Assembly: GCF_001025195.1 (NCBI RefSeq)
Contig: NZ_AP012325.1
Coordinates: forward strand, 1,240,001-1,304,000
Length of the DNA stretch: 64,000 bases
Direction of reading: 5' to 3'
Origin: Bifidobacterium catenulatum DSM 16992 = JCM 1194 = LMG 11043
Lineage (GTDB): Bacteria; Actinomycetota; Actinomycetes; Actinomycetales; Bifidobacteriaceae
Of the stretch, positions 45,963 to 56,354 are shown piece by piece. Position 1 is the first letter of the stretch. The number at the start of each line of letters is the position of its first letter. The position numbers and the translations under genes are program-made. Under the pieces are notes generated by a model that saw only the letters and a list, made by a program, of their open reading frames with translations, was not told the origin of the DNA and searched no databases.

Positions 45963-47324
45963 TCACTCTTCGGAAGCGAGTTCGTCAGCCACAGCGGCGG
46001 CTGCGGAAGCAGCTTCAACGCTCTCGGCTTCTTCATCTTCAGCGGCTTCGCCGAGGAAGGCGCTCAGGTCCAGGGTTTCACCCTCGGACTTGAAAGTCAC
46101 GGCACGCATGCCGGCAAGCAGGCCCTTGGAACGGCCGACTTCCTGCACTGCGGAGCCGAGCTGGCCGTTGCGCATGATGGCCTGAATGAAGGCGTTCGGA
46201 TCCATGCCGTACTGCTGGGCGATGGAAGCGAGGAAGTTGAACACGTCGGCCTGGGAGACCTTGATGTCCAGCTTCTCGGCGAGCACGTCGAGCACCATCT
46301 GGTCGCGCAGTTCCTTCTCAACGGTTTCTTCGGCTTCTGCCTTCTGCTCCTTGGTGGCGTTGGCCGGATCAGCGGTCACACCCTTGAGCTGCTGCTCAAC
46401 CATTTCAGCCTTGACGCCCTTCGGCACCGGAATCTCCAGGCCTTCTTCGAGCTTGGCGATGAAAGCGTCGCGGGCTGCGGTGGCCTGACGGCCTTCGGCA
46501 TCCTGGGAAGCGGCCTTCTTGAGGTCTTCCTTCAGCTCGTCGAGGGTGTCGAACTCGGAAGCTTCGGAAGCGAAGTCATCGTCGAGTTCCGGCAGCTCTT
46601 CAGCCTTGACGGAGTTGACCTTGACCTTGACCTGGGCCTTTTCGCCCTCGTGCTCGCCAGCTTCCAGCGTGCCTTCGAAGGTGGTCTCTTCACCGGAGGA
46701 CAGGCCTTCGAGGGCCTCATCCAGACCGTCAAGCATGGTTTCGGAGCCGAGCTCGTAGCTCACGCCTTCCTGGGAGTCGACCACTTCACCGTCGATTTCG
46801 GCGGTCAGGTCGATGTTGGCGTAGTCGCCCTTGGCGGCCGGGCGGTCCACACCCACGAGGGTGCCGAAACGCTGACGCAGGGCTTCCAGACGGTTGTTGA
46901 TGTCTTCGTCGGTGATTTCAGCCTTGGCGACCTCGATCTCCATACCGTCGATTGCCGGCAGTTCGATGTCCGGACGGCGCTCAACGGTGGCCACGAACTT
47001 CAGCTTGGTCTCGTCCTTAGCGGATTCCGGCACTTCCTGAACGTCGATTTCCGGCTGGGCCATCGGGTGGATGCCCTTTTCTTCGAGAGCCTTGGAGTAC
47101 AGCTCCGGCACGCCGTTGTTCACGGCTTCGCCAGCAACAGCACCGAAACCGATGCGCTGGTCGATGATCTTGCCGGGCACGTGGCCCTTACGGAAGCCAG
47201 GCACGTTCACCTGCTTGGCGATTTCCTTGCGAGCATTGTCGAGATACGGGTTGAACTCTTCCGGATCAACGGTGACGGTGAGCCTCACCTTGGTCGGCTC
47301 AAGATTCCTGACGCTGATTTTCAC
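45963..47324 (-). CDS. tig: Trigger factor chaperone
   Basis: 453 residues. Ribosome-binding N-terminal domain with the signature region FRKGHVPGK, then the FKBP-type peptidyl-prolyl isomerase domain (AAKGDYANIDLTAEIDGEVV ... LEGLSSGEE) and the helical C-terminal arms, ending in an acidic/Ala-rich tail (EDEEAESVEAASAAAAVADE). Binds nascent chains at the ribosome exit. The start is GTG at 47322-47324 with AGGAG eight bases upstream. Follows RNase D on the same strand. Confidence 0.95.
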   Translation of the reverse strand: MKISVRNLEPTKVRLTVTVDPEEFNPYLDNARKEIAKQVNVPGFRKGHVPGKIIDQRIGFGAVAGEAVNNGVPELYSKALEEKGIHPMAQPEIDVQEVPESAKDETKLKFVATVERRPDIELPAIDGMEIEVAKAEITDEDINNRLEALRQRFGTLVGVDRPAAKGDYANIDLTAEIDGEVVDSQEGVSYELGSETMLDGLDEALEGLSSGEETTFEGTLEAGEHEGEKAQVKVKVNSVKAEELPELDDDFASEASEFDTLDELKEDLKKAASQDAEGRQATAARDAFIAKLEEGLEIPVPKGVKAEMVEQQLKGVTADPANATKEQKAEAEETVEKELRDQMVLDVLAEKLDIKVSQADVFNFLASIAQQYGMDPNAFIQAIMRNGQLGSAVQEVGRSKGLLAGMRAVTFKSEGETLDLSAFLGEAAEDEEAESVEAASAAAAVADELASEE

Positions 47325-47376
47325 GCTTGCGCTCCTGAAAAATACGGTTCTTCACATTTCTGCCGTTAGGCAACCT

Positions 47377-48672
47377 CTACATAATAGCGCGACTCACGGA
47401 CTCTGCAACCAGCGCGACCTGCCACGCCCTCGCGCCCTGTTCGGTGAGGAATTGCGCGACATCACGTTCCTGCGGCTCATCCGTCCAGCAGAGATTACGC
47501 AAATACTGCGGTTTGATGATGACTTCCGCGGGTGTGCGCGTATCTTCCGCTATCTGCGCCACCACCTTGCGTGCCTTGGCAAGTGTGGCGAGGCGTTCCG
47601 GATAGCGTTCCCTCCAGACTCGTGTCGCACGTGGGGCGGATGTGGCTTGCGCTTCTTGATTCTGAGGATTGCCGTTGTCTATGACCGGCCACTCGCTTTC
47701 CGGTAGATCAAGCGCCTGCTGGATTATTTTCTTCCACATGCTTGGCTTGATTTTGCGTTGGATGGGCGCGTAGCGTTCGAACATTTTCTCCTGTTCGGCG
47801 TCGGCTTGGATGCGCACACGTTCGTTGATGGAACGCACCGCCCTGAATTGTGCGGCATTGTGCGGCTTGCGCTCCGCCACTTCGATGATGGTTCTGTCGG
47901 CAAGCAGCAGCGTTGGCGAAATATCGTATTGGCGCGCCAGCTCGTCTCGCTTGGTCCATAGTGCTTTCGCCACAGCCAAGGCCTGACGGTCCTTCATGAT
48001 TTCGGTGATATGCGAGATGCGCAGCCATGGAACGGGATGCTCTTTGCGTGGCGCGGTTCCTTCGCGCAGCGCGTAATCGAATTCCTCCTCGGCCCATTCG
48101 ATTTTGCCTTGACGGCGCAGTTCGGCGCGCATGATCGTTTCCAGCTCGATCAGCAATTCAACATCCAACGCCGCATAATTGCGCCAGTCACGCGGCAACG
48201 GACGGTATGACCAATCGGCTGCGGAATGCTCTTTGGCAAGTGTCAATCCCAAGTAATGCTCGGTGACGGCGGCCAAACCGAACCGTTTCATGCCGAGCAG
48301 TCTCGCGGCGATCTCGGTGTCGAACAACCGCTGCGGCTTCAATCCAAGGTCATTGAATCCCGGCAGATCCTGCAGAGAATCATGCAGAATCCATACCGCG
48401 TCGCCTACGGCAGCATTGAAATCGTTCCAATCAACACCTTCAGCAGTCAATGCCTGCGGATCAAGCAATCCTATGCCGGCACCGTCCCTTTTGAACTGCA
48501 CCAACCAATCGTCATGACCGTATCGGAAACCGGATGCTCGCTCCGCATCGGCAGCAAGAGACCCGTGTGAGGACGCCAAAGCGCTGCAGTACTCGCGAAA
48601 TGCCGGTAGGGTGTCGATCACATCGGGCACGCCCTCACGCGGCTCGGCCTGCAACCTTGGCTCGTCAGTCAA
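47377..48672 (-). CDS. rnd: Ribonuclease D
   Basis: 431 residues. DEDDy exonuclease domain with DAERASGFRY (DxE), ILHDSLQDLPGF (Asp) and YAALDVELLIELE (Tyr-Asp), then an HRDC domain (ALWTKRDELARQYDISPTLL) and a longer C-terminal helical region. Trims 3' ends of stable RNA. It begins with TTG at 48670-48672, overlapping the end of the DUF3000 gene by eight bases and preceded by GAGGAGG. Confidence 0.92.
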   Translation of the reverse strand: MTDEPRLQAEPREGVPDVIDTLPAFREYCSALASSHGSLAADAERASGFRYGHDDWLVQFKRDGAGIGLLDPQALTAEGVDWNDFNAAVGDAVWILHDSLQDLPGFNDLGLKPQRLFDTEIAARLLGMKRFGLAAVTEHYLGLTLAKEHSAADWSYRPLPRDWRNYAALDVELLIELETIMRAELRRQGKIEWAEEEFDYALREGTAPRKEHPVPWLRISHITEIMKDRQALAVAKALWTKRDELARQYDISPTLLLADRTIIEVAERKPHNAAQFRAVRSINERVRIQADAEQEKMFERYAPIQRKIKPSMWKKIIQQALDLPESEWPVIDNGNPQNQEAQATSAPRATRVWRERYPERLATLAKARKVVAQIAEDTRTPAEVIIKPQYLRNLCWTDEPQERDVAQFLTEQGARAWQVALVAESVSRAIM

Positions 48673-49297
48673 CGGAATAATCCTCCTCGGATTGCGTCAT
48701 GGACCGGAGGAATTCCGCCCATGCACCCACCTGAGCGCCTGCGTCAAGACCTCCATCGGCATAGTCTAATGGCGTCCAAGACACACGAATCTCACATCCG
48801 GTTTCTGGAGCGTCGGATTGCCCGCCAAATACCGTGCTTCTCGTAACGGTGACGGTTCCTGAAACATGTTCGACACCGTATGCGCCGATCTGGTCCACCA
48901 TCGCATCCCAATACATGGATGGCGTCAGGCAGTCCCTTTCGTTGCCAGGCAATGGCAACGCGGCGAATGCGGCGCAACGCCAATGCGAATGCCAGTCGTT
49001 TCGGTATTTATGCGAATACAACACCATGATCCAACCGGTGGAACGCGTCTCATCGCAGTCCATTTCGACGCCGATGCCGAAACTCGCCATGGCGCATGGT
49101 ACTGGAATCTCACGATATGACACACCTGATAATCGTGGCATGCGTTCCACGGAAAGCACGGCATCCCACACTTCGTCTGGCACGCCAGAGGGTCGAGTCA
49201 ACATTGATTCAGGAGGGGCTGCGCAGGCGCACGATCCCCTACCTGTGGTGCGCGCTTCGTTGGGTGCACCTTGAGGAAAAGCATAGATGTCCACCAT
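48665..49297 (-). CDS. DUF3000-family protein
   Basis: Up to 210 residues. The actinobacterial DUF3000 family is typically found just before RNase D, as here, with the two reading frames overlapping. Typical sequences include GVPDEVWDAVLSVERMP, GIGVEMDCDETRSTGWIMVL and AEFLRSMTQSEEDY. Function unknown. The start is uncertain: ATG at 49297 lacks a ribosome binding site, and the family N-terminus aligns better near residue 32 (MLTRPSGVPDE, 49204). Confidence 0.8.
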   Translation of the reverse strand: MVDIYAFPQGAPNEARTTGRGSCACAAPPESMLTRPSGVPDEVWDAVLSVERMPRLSGVSYREIPVPCAMASFGIGVEMDCDETRSTGWIMVLYSHKYRNDWHSHWRCAAFAALPLPGNERDCLTPSMYWDAMVDQIGAYGVEHVSGTVTVTRSTVFGGQSDAPETGCEIRVSWTPLDYADGGLDAGAQVGAWAEFLRSMTQSEEDYSVD

Positions 49298-49491
49298 GAT
49301 TCAAGACTACGGCAGCGACACCGTTTCCATGGTATTTCACAGCATTTCGCCACGCGTCGAATGTGAAGATTTTTCCGCGTGGCGAACGCTGGTTCAACAG
49401 TTGCGCGAATATTCCTTTTTTCGATCGCTGAGGCACTTTCAAACGATTGATTTGCCTGGGATCGTTGGCTGGAATATGCGAGACTTTCCGT

Positions 49492-50373
49492 TTAGTAGAC
49501 GGTAAAGCCGTGCGATTGGAATTGTTCCACTACACGCTGTTTCATTGCCGCGGACGGCCCTTTCTGATCTTCCAGCGGGTAGGGAATGTCGAGCATATGC
49601 CATTTTGGGCGGCCCAGCTGATGGAATCCGAGCACGTCGATATGTTCCACGGCGTCGCCGAACGATTCGCAGATCTTCGCCACGTTCTCAACGTTTTCCT
49701 CGGACGAGGTGAGCCCTGGTACGAGTACGAAACGCACCCAGATCTTCTTGCCTGCTTTGGCCAGTCGTTGTCCGAAATCGATTGTCGGCTGCAAAATGCC
49801 TCCGGTAACCTTCTTGTAAGTTTCCTCGTCACCGGACTTGACATCAAGCAGACACAGGTCGATATCGTCCACCATGTCGTCGGTATAGCTTGCGCCAAGG
49901 AATCCGGAAGTATCGAGGCATGTGTGCACACCCATCTCCTTGGCCGCATGGAACACACGGGAGACGAATGCTGGTTGCATCATGGATTCGCCGCCTGAGA
50001 AGGTAATGCCGCCATGCGTCGCCTTGAAAAGGTCAGCATAACGTTCGATCTTTTTGACCATGGCTTCGTAGTAGACGGGTTTGCCATCACGCATTTTCCA
50101 CGTGTCTGGATTCTGGCAGTACTGGCAGCGCAATGGGCAGCCGCTCATGAAAACGGTCATACGTGTTCCCGGACCGTCGACGGACGTGTTAATGTCCCAA
50201 GAATGCACGAAACCGATATCACCGCTTTTCAGCGCGTTGATGCGATCGCGACGATCTAATCCGATCGGCGATTCAAAGCCTGACAATCCTCCCATAAGCG
50301 TCTGGTTGACGTAGCTTTGCGATTCTCTGAGCATGTGCCTGGTTGTGGAGCGAAAATGTACGTTCTCAGACAT
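49492..50373 (-). CDS. pflA: Pyruvate formate-lyase-activating enzyme
   Basis: 293 residues, radical SAM enzyme that puts the glycyl radical on PflB. The [4Fe-4S] cluster motif is SGCPLRCQYCQNPDTW and the SAM-binding GGE motif is ITFSGGESMMQ; DTSGFLG and LDVKSGDEE are also typical. Start at ATG 50371-50373 (MSENVHF), with AAAGGA upstream. It follows pflB after a hairpin, so some read-through or its own promoter is required. Confidence 0.95.
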   Translation of the reverse strand: MSENVHFRSTTRHMLRESQSYVNQTLMGGLSGFESPIGLDRRDRINALKSGDIGFVHSWDINTSVDGPGTRMTVFMSGCPLRCQYCQNPDTWKMRDGKPVYYEAMVKKIERYADLFKATHGGITFSGGESMMQPAFVSRVFHAAKEMGVHTCLDTSGFLGASYTDDMVDDIDLCLLDVKSGDEETYKKVTGGILQPTIDFGQRLAKAGKKIWVRFVLVPGLTSSEENVENVAKICESFGDAVEHIDVLGFHQLGRPKWHMLDIPYPLEDQKGPSAAMKQRVVEQFQSHGFTVY

Positions 50374-50430
50374 CCGTGTCCTTTCGTTGTATCTCTCCAA
50401 TGGGTTTCCCATATTGTACGGGGAAAACAA

Positions 50431-50456
50431 GGGGCGGAGCTTTCACGCTCCGCCCC
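50431..50456 (-). terminator. Terminator of pflB
   Basis: Ten-base GC-rich arms GGGGCGGAGC and GCTCCGCCCC with a six-base loop, followed on the minus strand by TTGTTTT. Confidence 0.85.
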
Positions 50457-50492
50457 ATTGTCGTCTACCGTTTCACGCGGTGCCGTTCAGTC

Positions 50493-52868
50493 TCAGTCAA
50501 CGACGGCGCCCTGGTGGAACGTACGGGAAATCACGTCGAGCTGCTGTTCCTTGGTGAGCTTGACGAAGTTCACCGCGTAGCCGGAGACACGCACGGTCAG
50601 GTGCGGGTACTTCTCCGGGTGATCGACGGCATCCTCGAGCTGTTCCTTGCGCAGCACGTTGATGTTGGCGTGGTACAGACCATGGCCATTGCCGGCGTCC
50701 AGAATGCCCACAAGGTTGCCGATGCGCTCGTCCTCATCGCGGCCCAGACCGTCAGGGGTGATGGTGTTGGTCAGCGAAATGCCGTCAAGAGCGTCGTTGT
50801 AGTCGATCTTGCCGACGGAGAACATGGACGGCAGCATACCGTGGGAGTCCATGCCATTCTCCGGATTTGCGCCCGGAGCGTACGGGGTGCCCTTCTTGTG
50901 GCCGGACGGGAAGGCACCGGTGGCCTTGCCATATTCCACGTTGGAGGTGATGGTCAGGATGGACTGGGTCGGGACTGCTCCGCGGTACACCGGCAGGCGC
51001 TTGACCTGGCCCATAACGGTGGAGACGACCCACTTGGCAATCTCGTCGGCACGATCATCGTCGTTGCCGTACAGCGGGAACTCGCCTTCGGTGCGGTAGC
51101 CGACGATCAGATCGTCATCGGCACCTTCAACGTACTCCTCCTCGTGGCCCGGGGTGGTCTTGGCGTCTTTGTTGTAGATCGGGTAAACCTTGGCGTACTT
51201 GCATGCGGACAGGGAGTCGGCTGCGATGGACAGGCCGGACATACCGCAACCGAGGGTACGGTACACTTCCTTGTCGTGCAGAGCCATCTCGATGGACTCG
51301 TATGCATACTTATCGTGCATGTAGTGGATGATGTTCAGGGCCATGACGTAGGTCTCGGACAGCCATTCGAGAGCCTTCTCGTAATTGGCCTTAACCTTCT
51401 CGTAATCCAAGGAGCCATCGGCTTCCGGCTGAATCGGCTCGATAATGCCCTTATCGATAACCTGCATGCCGGTCATCTCGTCGCGGCCGCCGTTGATGGC
51501 GTACAACAGAGCCTTGGCGGAGTTCACACGAGCTGCGAAGAACTGCATCTGCTTGCCCACACGCATTGGGGAAACGCAGCATGCGATTGCAGCGTCATCG
51601 CCCCAGTGGGAGCGGATTTCCTTGTCGGACTCGTACTGGATTGCCGAGGTGTCGATGGAGATCTTGGCGCAGAAGCGCTTGTAGGCTTCCGGCAACTTCG
51701 GATCCCAGAAGATGGTGATGTTCGGCTCCGGGCCAGGTCCAAGGTGCTCGAGAGTCAGGGTGTTGAGCAGACGGAACGAGGTCTTGGTGACCAGAGTACG
51801 GCCGTCATCGCCGAAGCCTGCGTCGGACCAAGTCGCCCAGTACGGATCGCCGGAGAAGATCGCGTCGTAATCCTTGGTACGCAGGAAGCGCACGATACGC
51901 AACTTCATGACCAGGTTGTCGATGATCTCCTGAGCGTCGGTCTCGGTGATCTTACCGGACTTCAAGTCACGCTCGAAGTACACGTCGAAGAAGGTGGAGA
52001 CGCGGCCGAACGACATTGCGGCGCCATCCTGGCTCTTGACGGAAGCGAGGTAGCCCATGTAGGTCCACTGCACTGCTTCCTGAGCGGTCTGTGCCGGGCG
52101 GGACAAGTCAAGACCATACTCGTTACCGAGGTTGATCAGCTGCTTCAGGGCCTTGATCTGCTCGTCATGCTCTTCGCGGAAGCGGATCCAGTGCTCGATC
52201 TCCGGCTCGGTGAAGTCGTTGCGATACGGCACGGAGTCCTTGTCACGCTGCTTGAACTTGATCAGGGCGTTCACACCGTACAGTGCCACACGACGATAAT
52301 CGCCGATGATGCGGCCACGGCCGTAAGCATCCGGCAGGCCGGTGAGGATCTTGTTGTGGCGGGCAACCTTGATCTGCTTGGTGTACACGCCGAAGACGCC
52401 GTCATTGTGGGTCTTGCGGTACTTGGTGAAGATCTTCTTGATTTCCGGATCCGGCTCCTTGCCGGCTTCCTTGATGGCCTGCTCGACCATACGCCAACCG
52501 CCATTCGGCATCATGGCACGCTTGCAAGGAACGTCGGTCTGCAGACCGACAACCACATTGTCAACTTCCGGAGAATCGATGTAGCCGGCGCCGAATGCGT
52601 CAATACCAGCCGGGGTGTGGGTGTCGACGTCGTAGACGCGCTGCTTGCGCTCTACTGCCAGATACTTGTCATCGAGATACTGCCACAGGTGCTTGGTCTT
52701 CTCGGTGGCGTCAGCCAAGAAGGACTCGTCGCCCTCATAAGGCGTGTAGTTCTTTTGAATGAAGTCACGGACATCAATGTCCTTCTGCCAGTTGCCCTCA
52801 GCGAAGCCTTCCCAAGCCTTAGCCTGAAGCTCTTCCGGGGAGACTGCCGTCGCATCAACTGCTGCCAT
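50493..52868 (-). CDS. pflB: Formate C-acetyltransferase (pyruvate formate-lyase)
   Basis: 791 residues. Converts pyruvate and CoA into acetyl-CoA and formate under anaerobic conditions; in bifidobacteria it draws pyruvate away from lactate. Catalytic cysteine pair in [12 protein letters not shown] and the glycyl radical loop [13 protein letters not shown] near the C-terminus are intact. ATG at 52866-52868 follows AAGGAGTGGAA; a GTG two codons earlier is within that site. A GTGA-N6-TCAC palindrome about 110 bases upstream is a candidate redox operator. Confidence 0.96.
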   Translation of the reverse strand: MAAVDATAVSPEELQAKAWEGFAEGNWQKDIDVRDFIQKNYTPYEGDESFLADATEKTKHLWQYLDDKYLAVERKQRVYDVDTHTPAGIDAFGAGYIDSPEVDNVVVGLQTDVPCKRAMMPNGGWRMVEQAIKEAGKEPDPEIKKIFTKYRKTHNDGVFGVYTKQIKVARHNKILTGLPDAYGRGRIIGDYRRVALYGVNALIKFKQRDKDSVPYRNDFTEPEIEHWIRFREEHDEQIKALKQLINLGNEYGLDLSRPAQTAQEAVQWTYMGYLASVKSQDGAAMSFGRVSTFFDVYFERDLKSGKITETDAQEIIDNLVMKLRIVRFLRTKDYDAIFSGDPYWATWSDAGFGDDGRTLVTKTSFRLLNTLTLEHLGPGPEPNITIFWDPKLPEAYKRFCAKISIDTSAIQYESDKEIRSHWGDDAAIACCVSPMRVGKQMQFFAARVNSAKALLYAINGGRDEMTGMQVIDKGIIEPIQPEADGSLDYEKVKANYEKALEWLSETYVMALNIIHYMHDKYAYESIEMALHDKEVYRTLGCGMSGLSIAADSLSACKYAKVYPIYNKDAKTTPGHEEEYVEGADDDLIVGYRTEGEFPLYGNDDDRADEIAKWVVSTVMGQVKRLPVYRGAVPTQSILTITSNVEYGKATGAFPSGHKKGTPYAPGANPENGMDSHGMLPSMFSVGKIDYNDALDGISLTNTITPDGLGRDEDERIGNLVGILDAGNGHGLYHANINVLRKEQLEDAVDHPEKYPHLTVRVSGYAVNFVKLTKEQQLDVISRTFHQGAVVD

Positions 52869-52976
52869 TTCCACTCCTTCTGGGTGTTGGTTTGGCGACG
52901 CATCGTTACGTCGTCGCTAGTTACCGATTCTAGCTGCACGAACCTGTAAAGAACCTGAGTTTGAGAGGAAATAAAA

Positions 52977-52990
52977 GTGACATATGTCAC
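52977..52990. promoter_or_regulatory. Palindrome upstream of pflB, Rex-like
   Basis: GTGACATATGTCAC is a perfect 14-base palindrome of the form GTGA-N6-TCAC, about 110 bases before the pflB start; on one side it continues as TCACAA. This matches the core of the Rex operator, a NADH-sensing repressor of fermentation genes. Not proven: flanking bases on the other half are AA rather than TT. Confidence 0.4.
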
Positions 52991-53008
52991 AATTGCGAAG
53001 TATAAGAA

Positions 53009-53042
53009 AAATCGCGGTGTCGTAATCCAGACACCGCGATTT
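53009..53042 (-). terminator. Terminator after the small gene at 53058
   Basis: Perfect 13-base arms AAATCGCGGTGTC and GACACCGCGATTT, eight-base loop, followed on the minus strand by TTCTTATA. Confidence 0.85.
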
Positions 53043-53057
53043 CATATATCGAATCAA

Positions 53058-53252
53058 CTACTTTTCATCGGAAGACCAGCGTTTCCATTCACGATCCTGT
53101 TCTTCCCATTTGATGTTGCGTTCCTGCACAATCTTCCATGCATCGAGCGCGTCTTCCCTGGTTTTGTATGGTCCCATACGATGGCTCGCCGGTGAGATCA
53201 TACCCAGTTCAGGCTGTTCGGTGACCGTATTGAAATACCATTGCTTTTCCAT
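53058..53252 (-). CDS. Small conserved SPOR-like protein
   Basis: 64 residues, MEKQWYFNTVTEQPELGM followed by GPYKTREDALDAWKIVQERN and a Trp/charged tail. Similar short proteins are common in actinobacteria and are sometimes described as SPOR-domain-like. Function unknown. AGGGAATG precedes the ATG at 53250-53252. 47 bases after nadE on the same strand, so probably cotranscribed with it. Confidence 0.75.
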   Translation of the reverse strand: MEKQWYFNTVTEQPELGMISPASHRMGPYKTREDALDAWKIVQERNIKWEEQDREWKRWSSDEK

Positions 53253-53298
53253 ATCATTCCCTACGAAGCGTGTAACGAAACAATAGTTCGCCGCTGTT

Positions 53299-54996
53299 TT
53301 ACTCGCGGAATGCGTTGGTGATCGGCAAGCGGCGGTCACGTCCGAACGCCAATGCCGTCACCTTTGGCCCAAGTGGGTATTGACGACGCTTCCATTCGGC
53401 ACGATCGACCAGTCGCATAACCGTGTCGACGGTGGTTTCATCGAAACCGTCAGCCAAAAGATCCTCACGACCATGCGCATGTTCAATGTACATGGCCAGC
53501 ACCTGGTCGAGCAGCTCGTACTCCGGCAGAGAATCGGAATCCTTCTGCCCTGGGCGAAGCTCGGCGGACGGGGCTTTCTCGATCGAATTGACGGGAATCA
53601 TCACGCCATCCGGCAATGGCGTTCCTTTAGAGCCCTGTTCGTTGCCCACAACATGCAGTCCGCCGATGCCCATGCCCTCGGCGGCAGCCTTATTACGCCA
53701 GCGGGAAATCTCCCACACGCGAGTCTTCAACAAATCCTTGATCGGAGCGTATCCGCCGACCGCATCACCATAAATGGTGGAATAACCGCAGGCAAGCTCC
53801 GACTTGTTGCCGGTGGCGACAGCCAGAAGTCCCTTGGAATTCGAATACGCCATAACGATCACGCCACGAATACGCGCCTGCAAATTCTCAGCAGCCACAC
53901 CTTCAAGATCAAGCTGCTTTTGGAAGGAGACGAACAGCGGCTCAATAGGCTGAACATCATAATGCGCACCAATGTTCTTCGCCAAATCGGCAGCATCATC
54001 CTTCGAACCGTCAGACGAATACATGCTCGGCATGGAAATGCCATACACGTTGGATCCACCCACGGCATCAGCAGCCATGGCTGCCACCAATGCGGAGTCG
54101 ATACCTCCAGACAAGCCCAAGCACACGCCCTTGAAATGGTTCTTGGCCATGTAATCTTTCAAGCCGAGCACGCAGGCGGTGTACACTTCCTCATCCGGAT
54201 CAGGCTTGGCCGCGATAACACCGACCTGCTGATGTTCGGCGGCAGTATCCAAATCAAAGAAGCTCAAATCCTCCATGAACATCGGAGAACGTTCCAGCAG
54301 TGTACCGTCAGCGTCAACCACGAAACTGCCGCCATCGAACACCAGATCGTCCTGACCACCCACCTGATTGAGGTAGATCATCGGCGCGTTCACTTCAGCC
54401 GCACGGCGTACCGCAAGATCGAGTCGAGTATCAGTCTTACCCTCCTCATACGGAGAACCGTTCATGGTAAGCAGCAAATCAATATGCTGCTCGGCAAGTT
54501 CTGCCACAGGACCGCCATCCTGCCAGATATCCTCGCAAATAGCCACACCAATACGTGCGCCATCCACATCAAGCACCATGGACTTATTGCCAGGACTGAA
54601 AATGCGGAATTCGTCAAACACACCGTAGTTGGGCAAGAAGTGCTTGTCATAGCCAGCCCAAACCACACCGTCATGCAACACAACAAGTCGATTACGCGGC
54701 TTAGACGTTTCACGATCAGTACCGACCGTGCCAACCACCACAAACAGGTCACCAAGCCCATCGGCAGCCAGTTCAGTAGCAAGCCAGTTGGCTTTGTTCC
54801 ATGCGGCTTTGCGGAAGGTGGCCCGCAGGGCGAGGTCTTCAATCGGATAGCCAGTAAGCGTCATTTCAGGAAAAACCACGACTTGCGCATTGTTGTTGGC
54901 TGCAAGGTGCGCGTAACGCATGACCTTGTCTGCGTTGGAGTCAAGATCTCCCACACAAGTATCGATTTGAGCGAGTGCGAAGCGAATGTCTGTCAT
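53299..54996 (-). CDS. nadE: Glutamine-dependent NAD+ synthetase
   Basis: 565 residues. N-terminal nitrilase-like glutaminase with the Glu-Lys-Cys triad in VFPEMTLTGYPIED, DKHFLPNYGVFDE and IGVAICEDIWQDGG; C-terminal synthetase with the ATP pyrophosphatase loop LGLSGGIDSALVAAMA. Uses glutamine and ATP to turn deamido-NAD into NAD+. Start at 54996 (MTDIRFALAQ) with a weak ribosome binding site. An antisense frame spanning the gene is not considered real. Confidence 0.95.
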   Translation of the reverse strand: MTDIRFALAQIDTCVGDLDSNADKVMRYAHLAANNNAQVVVFPEMTLTGYPIEDLALRATFRKAAWNKANWLATELAADGLGDLFVVVGTVGTDRETSKPRNRLVVLHDGVVWAGYDKHFLPNYGVFDEFRIFSPGNKSMVLDVDGARIGVAICEDIWQDGGPVAELAEQHIDLLLTMNGSPYEEGKTDTRLDLAVRRAAEVNAPMIYLNQVGGQDDLVFDGGSFVVDADGTLLERSPMFMEDLSFFDLDTAAEHQQVGVIAAKPDPDEEVYTACVLGLKDYMAKNHFKGVCLGLSGGIDSALVAAMAADAVGGSNVYGISMPSMYSSDGSKDDAADLAKNIGAHYDVQPIEPLFVSFQKQLDLEGVAAENLQARIRGVIVMAYSNSKGLLAVATGNKSELACGYSTIYGDAVGGYAPIKDLLKTRVWEISRWRNKAAAEGMGIGGLHVVGNEQGSKGTPLPDGVMIPVNSIEKAPSAELRPGQKDSDSLPEYELLDQVLAMYIEHAHGREDLLADGFDETTVDTVMRLVDRAEWKRRQYPLGPKVTALAFGRDRRLPITNAFRE

Positions 54997-55073
54997 AGCT
55001 GCCTAACCTACCGTTGATTTGTTGAACGTTTTATTTTCTTACGATCGCGAATTGAAAGTGGACCGCACGCGTG

Positions 55074-56222
55074 TCACGAAAGTTCGTTGAGCACCGTCAG
55101 CGCCGCGTTGGCGTAGAATTCCACGCCGGCCTGCAGTGATTCATCTAGACCGACGAAATGCGGGCTATGCCAATCGGGGCAGCCTTTCTCGCCATTGGAA
55201 CCGATGAAGGCGAACACCGGCATGGTGACGGGCATGAAATCGCAGAAATCCTCCCCCGCCATCGAAGGATGGATTGGCTCGAGCTGCGCGTAGTCGCGCA
55301 CGTTGTCAGCGACGATTTTGGATAGTTCCATGTCGGAGACGAGCGGATTCTGAAAGTCATCCCAGTCGATGTCTGTGGTAATGCCGTAGCCCGCGGCGAT
55401 GGATTGGACCTGCTGCTTGAAACGTTTCTCGACCAGTTCGCCGTCGGACTTATGGAAGTAGCGTACGGTTCCTTGGAAGCTGGCCTTGTCCGGCACGACA
55501 TTCCACACGTGGCCACCGTGCAGTTCGGTGATGGACAGCACGAGCGGATGGAATGGTGAGACATTGCGGCTGACGATGGTCTGCAAGGCGAGAATCATTG
55601 TGGCGAGCGCCTCGATAGGACCAGTGCCCTTGTGTGGATATCCGGCATGTGAGCCGGTGGCATGCAGCGTGACGTGGAATTTCACGCAACCGGCCATCAT
55701 CGGGTCGGGGCCTACGGCGATCTGTCCGGGCGCGTAATTCGGATTGTTGTGGGCGCCGATGGCGGCGGATACGTCGGCGAGCAACCCCGCATCGACCATA
55801 GCTTTCGCGCCGAGACCGAGCTCCTCGGCAGGCTGGAACAGCAGTTTGATGGAGCCTTTGATGCGCTTGCGGCGTTTTGCGAGCCAGAATGCGGCTCCGA
55901 GCATGTAAGACATGTGCAGGTCGTGGCCGCAACCGTGCATCACACCGTCGTTGACGGACGAGAACGGCAGGCCAGTATCCTCTTGGATGGGCAGACCGTC
56001 GATATCGGCGCGCAATGCGATACGTGGGCCTGGTTGCTCGCCGCGGATCAGGCCGACCACGCCGGTTTCAAGCGGGTTGTTGAGCACTTCGATGTCGTGC
56101 GCGCGTAGCAGTTTCTCGATATAGGCACTTGTCTCGTATTCCTTGAAACTGCGCTCGGGATGTGCGTGCAGATAATGACGGATCTCGATGATCTCCGGCG
56201 TGATCTCAATATGTTCGCTCAT
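55074..56222 (-). CDS. M20-family amidohydrolase/peptidase
   Basis: 382 residues. Metal-binding residues of the M20D group: HAHPERSFKEYETS, GVMHGCGHDLHMSYMLGA, FQPAEELGLGAKAM, GAHNNPNYAPG and the C-terminal HSPHFVGLDESLQ. Likely hydrolyses N-acyl amino acids or amino-acid conjugates (e.g. hippurate or N-acetyl-diaminopimelate type substrates); not resolvable by sequence. I start at ATG 56220-56222 (MSEHIEITPE); the longer frame to 56342 overlaps the promoter region of the divergent HAD gene. Confidence 0.9.
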   Translation of the reverse strand: MSEHIEITPEIIEIRHYLHAHPERSFKEYETSAYIEKLLRAHDIEVLNNPLETGVVGLIRGEQPGPRIALRADIDGLPIQEDTGLPFSSVNDGVMHGCGHDLHMSYMLGAAFWLAKRRKRIKGSIKLLFQPAEELGLGAKAMVDAGLLADVSAAIGAHNNPNYAPGQIAVGPDPMMAGCVKFHVTLHATGSHAGYPHKGTGPIEALATMILALQTIVSRNVSPFHPLVLSITELHGGHVWNVVPDKASFQGTVRYFHKSDGELVEKRFKQQVQSIAAGYGITTDIDWDDFQNPLVSDMELSKIVADNVRDYAQLEPIHPSMAGEDFCDFMPVTMPVFAFIGSNGEKGCPDWHSPHFVGLDESLQAGVEFYANAALTVLNELS

Positions 56223-56354
56223 GGTTGACGATTGTAGGCGCAACCGGACGTTTTTCCTATTTTCGTGTTCGTTTTTCGTGCCGACAATGGCGTTTTCCGC
56301 AGAGTTTCCCCGTAAGCTGGATGACGTTTTGAACGGATTCACGGGGAGATCGGC

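Noticed and set aside
50343-52949. 868-codon open frame on the plus strand opposite pflB
   Set aside because: Mirror frame of a highly biased GC-rich gene; no ribosome binding site or recognised domain, while pflB is certain.
53380-55017. 545-codon plus-strand frame opposite nadE
   Set aside because: Antisense to a confident NAD synthetase; composition (His/Ile/Arg-rich) is typical of a shadow frame.
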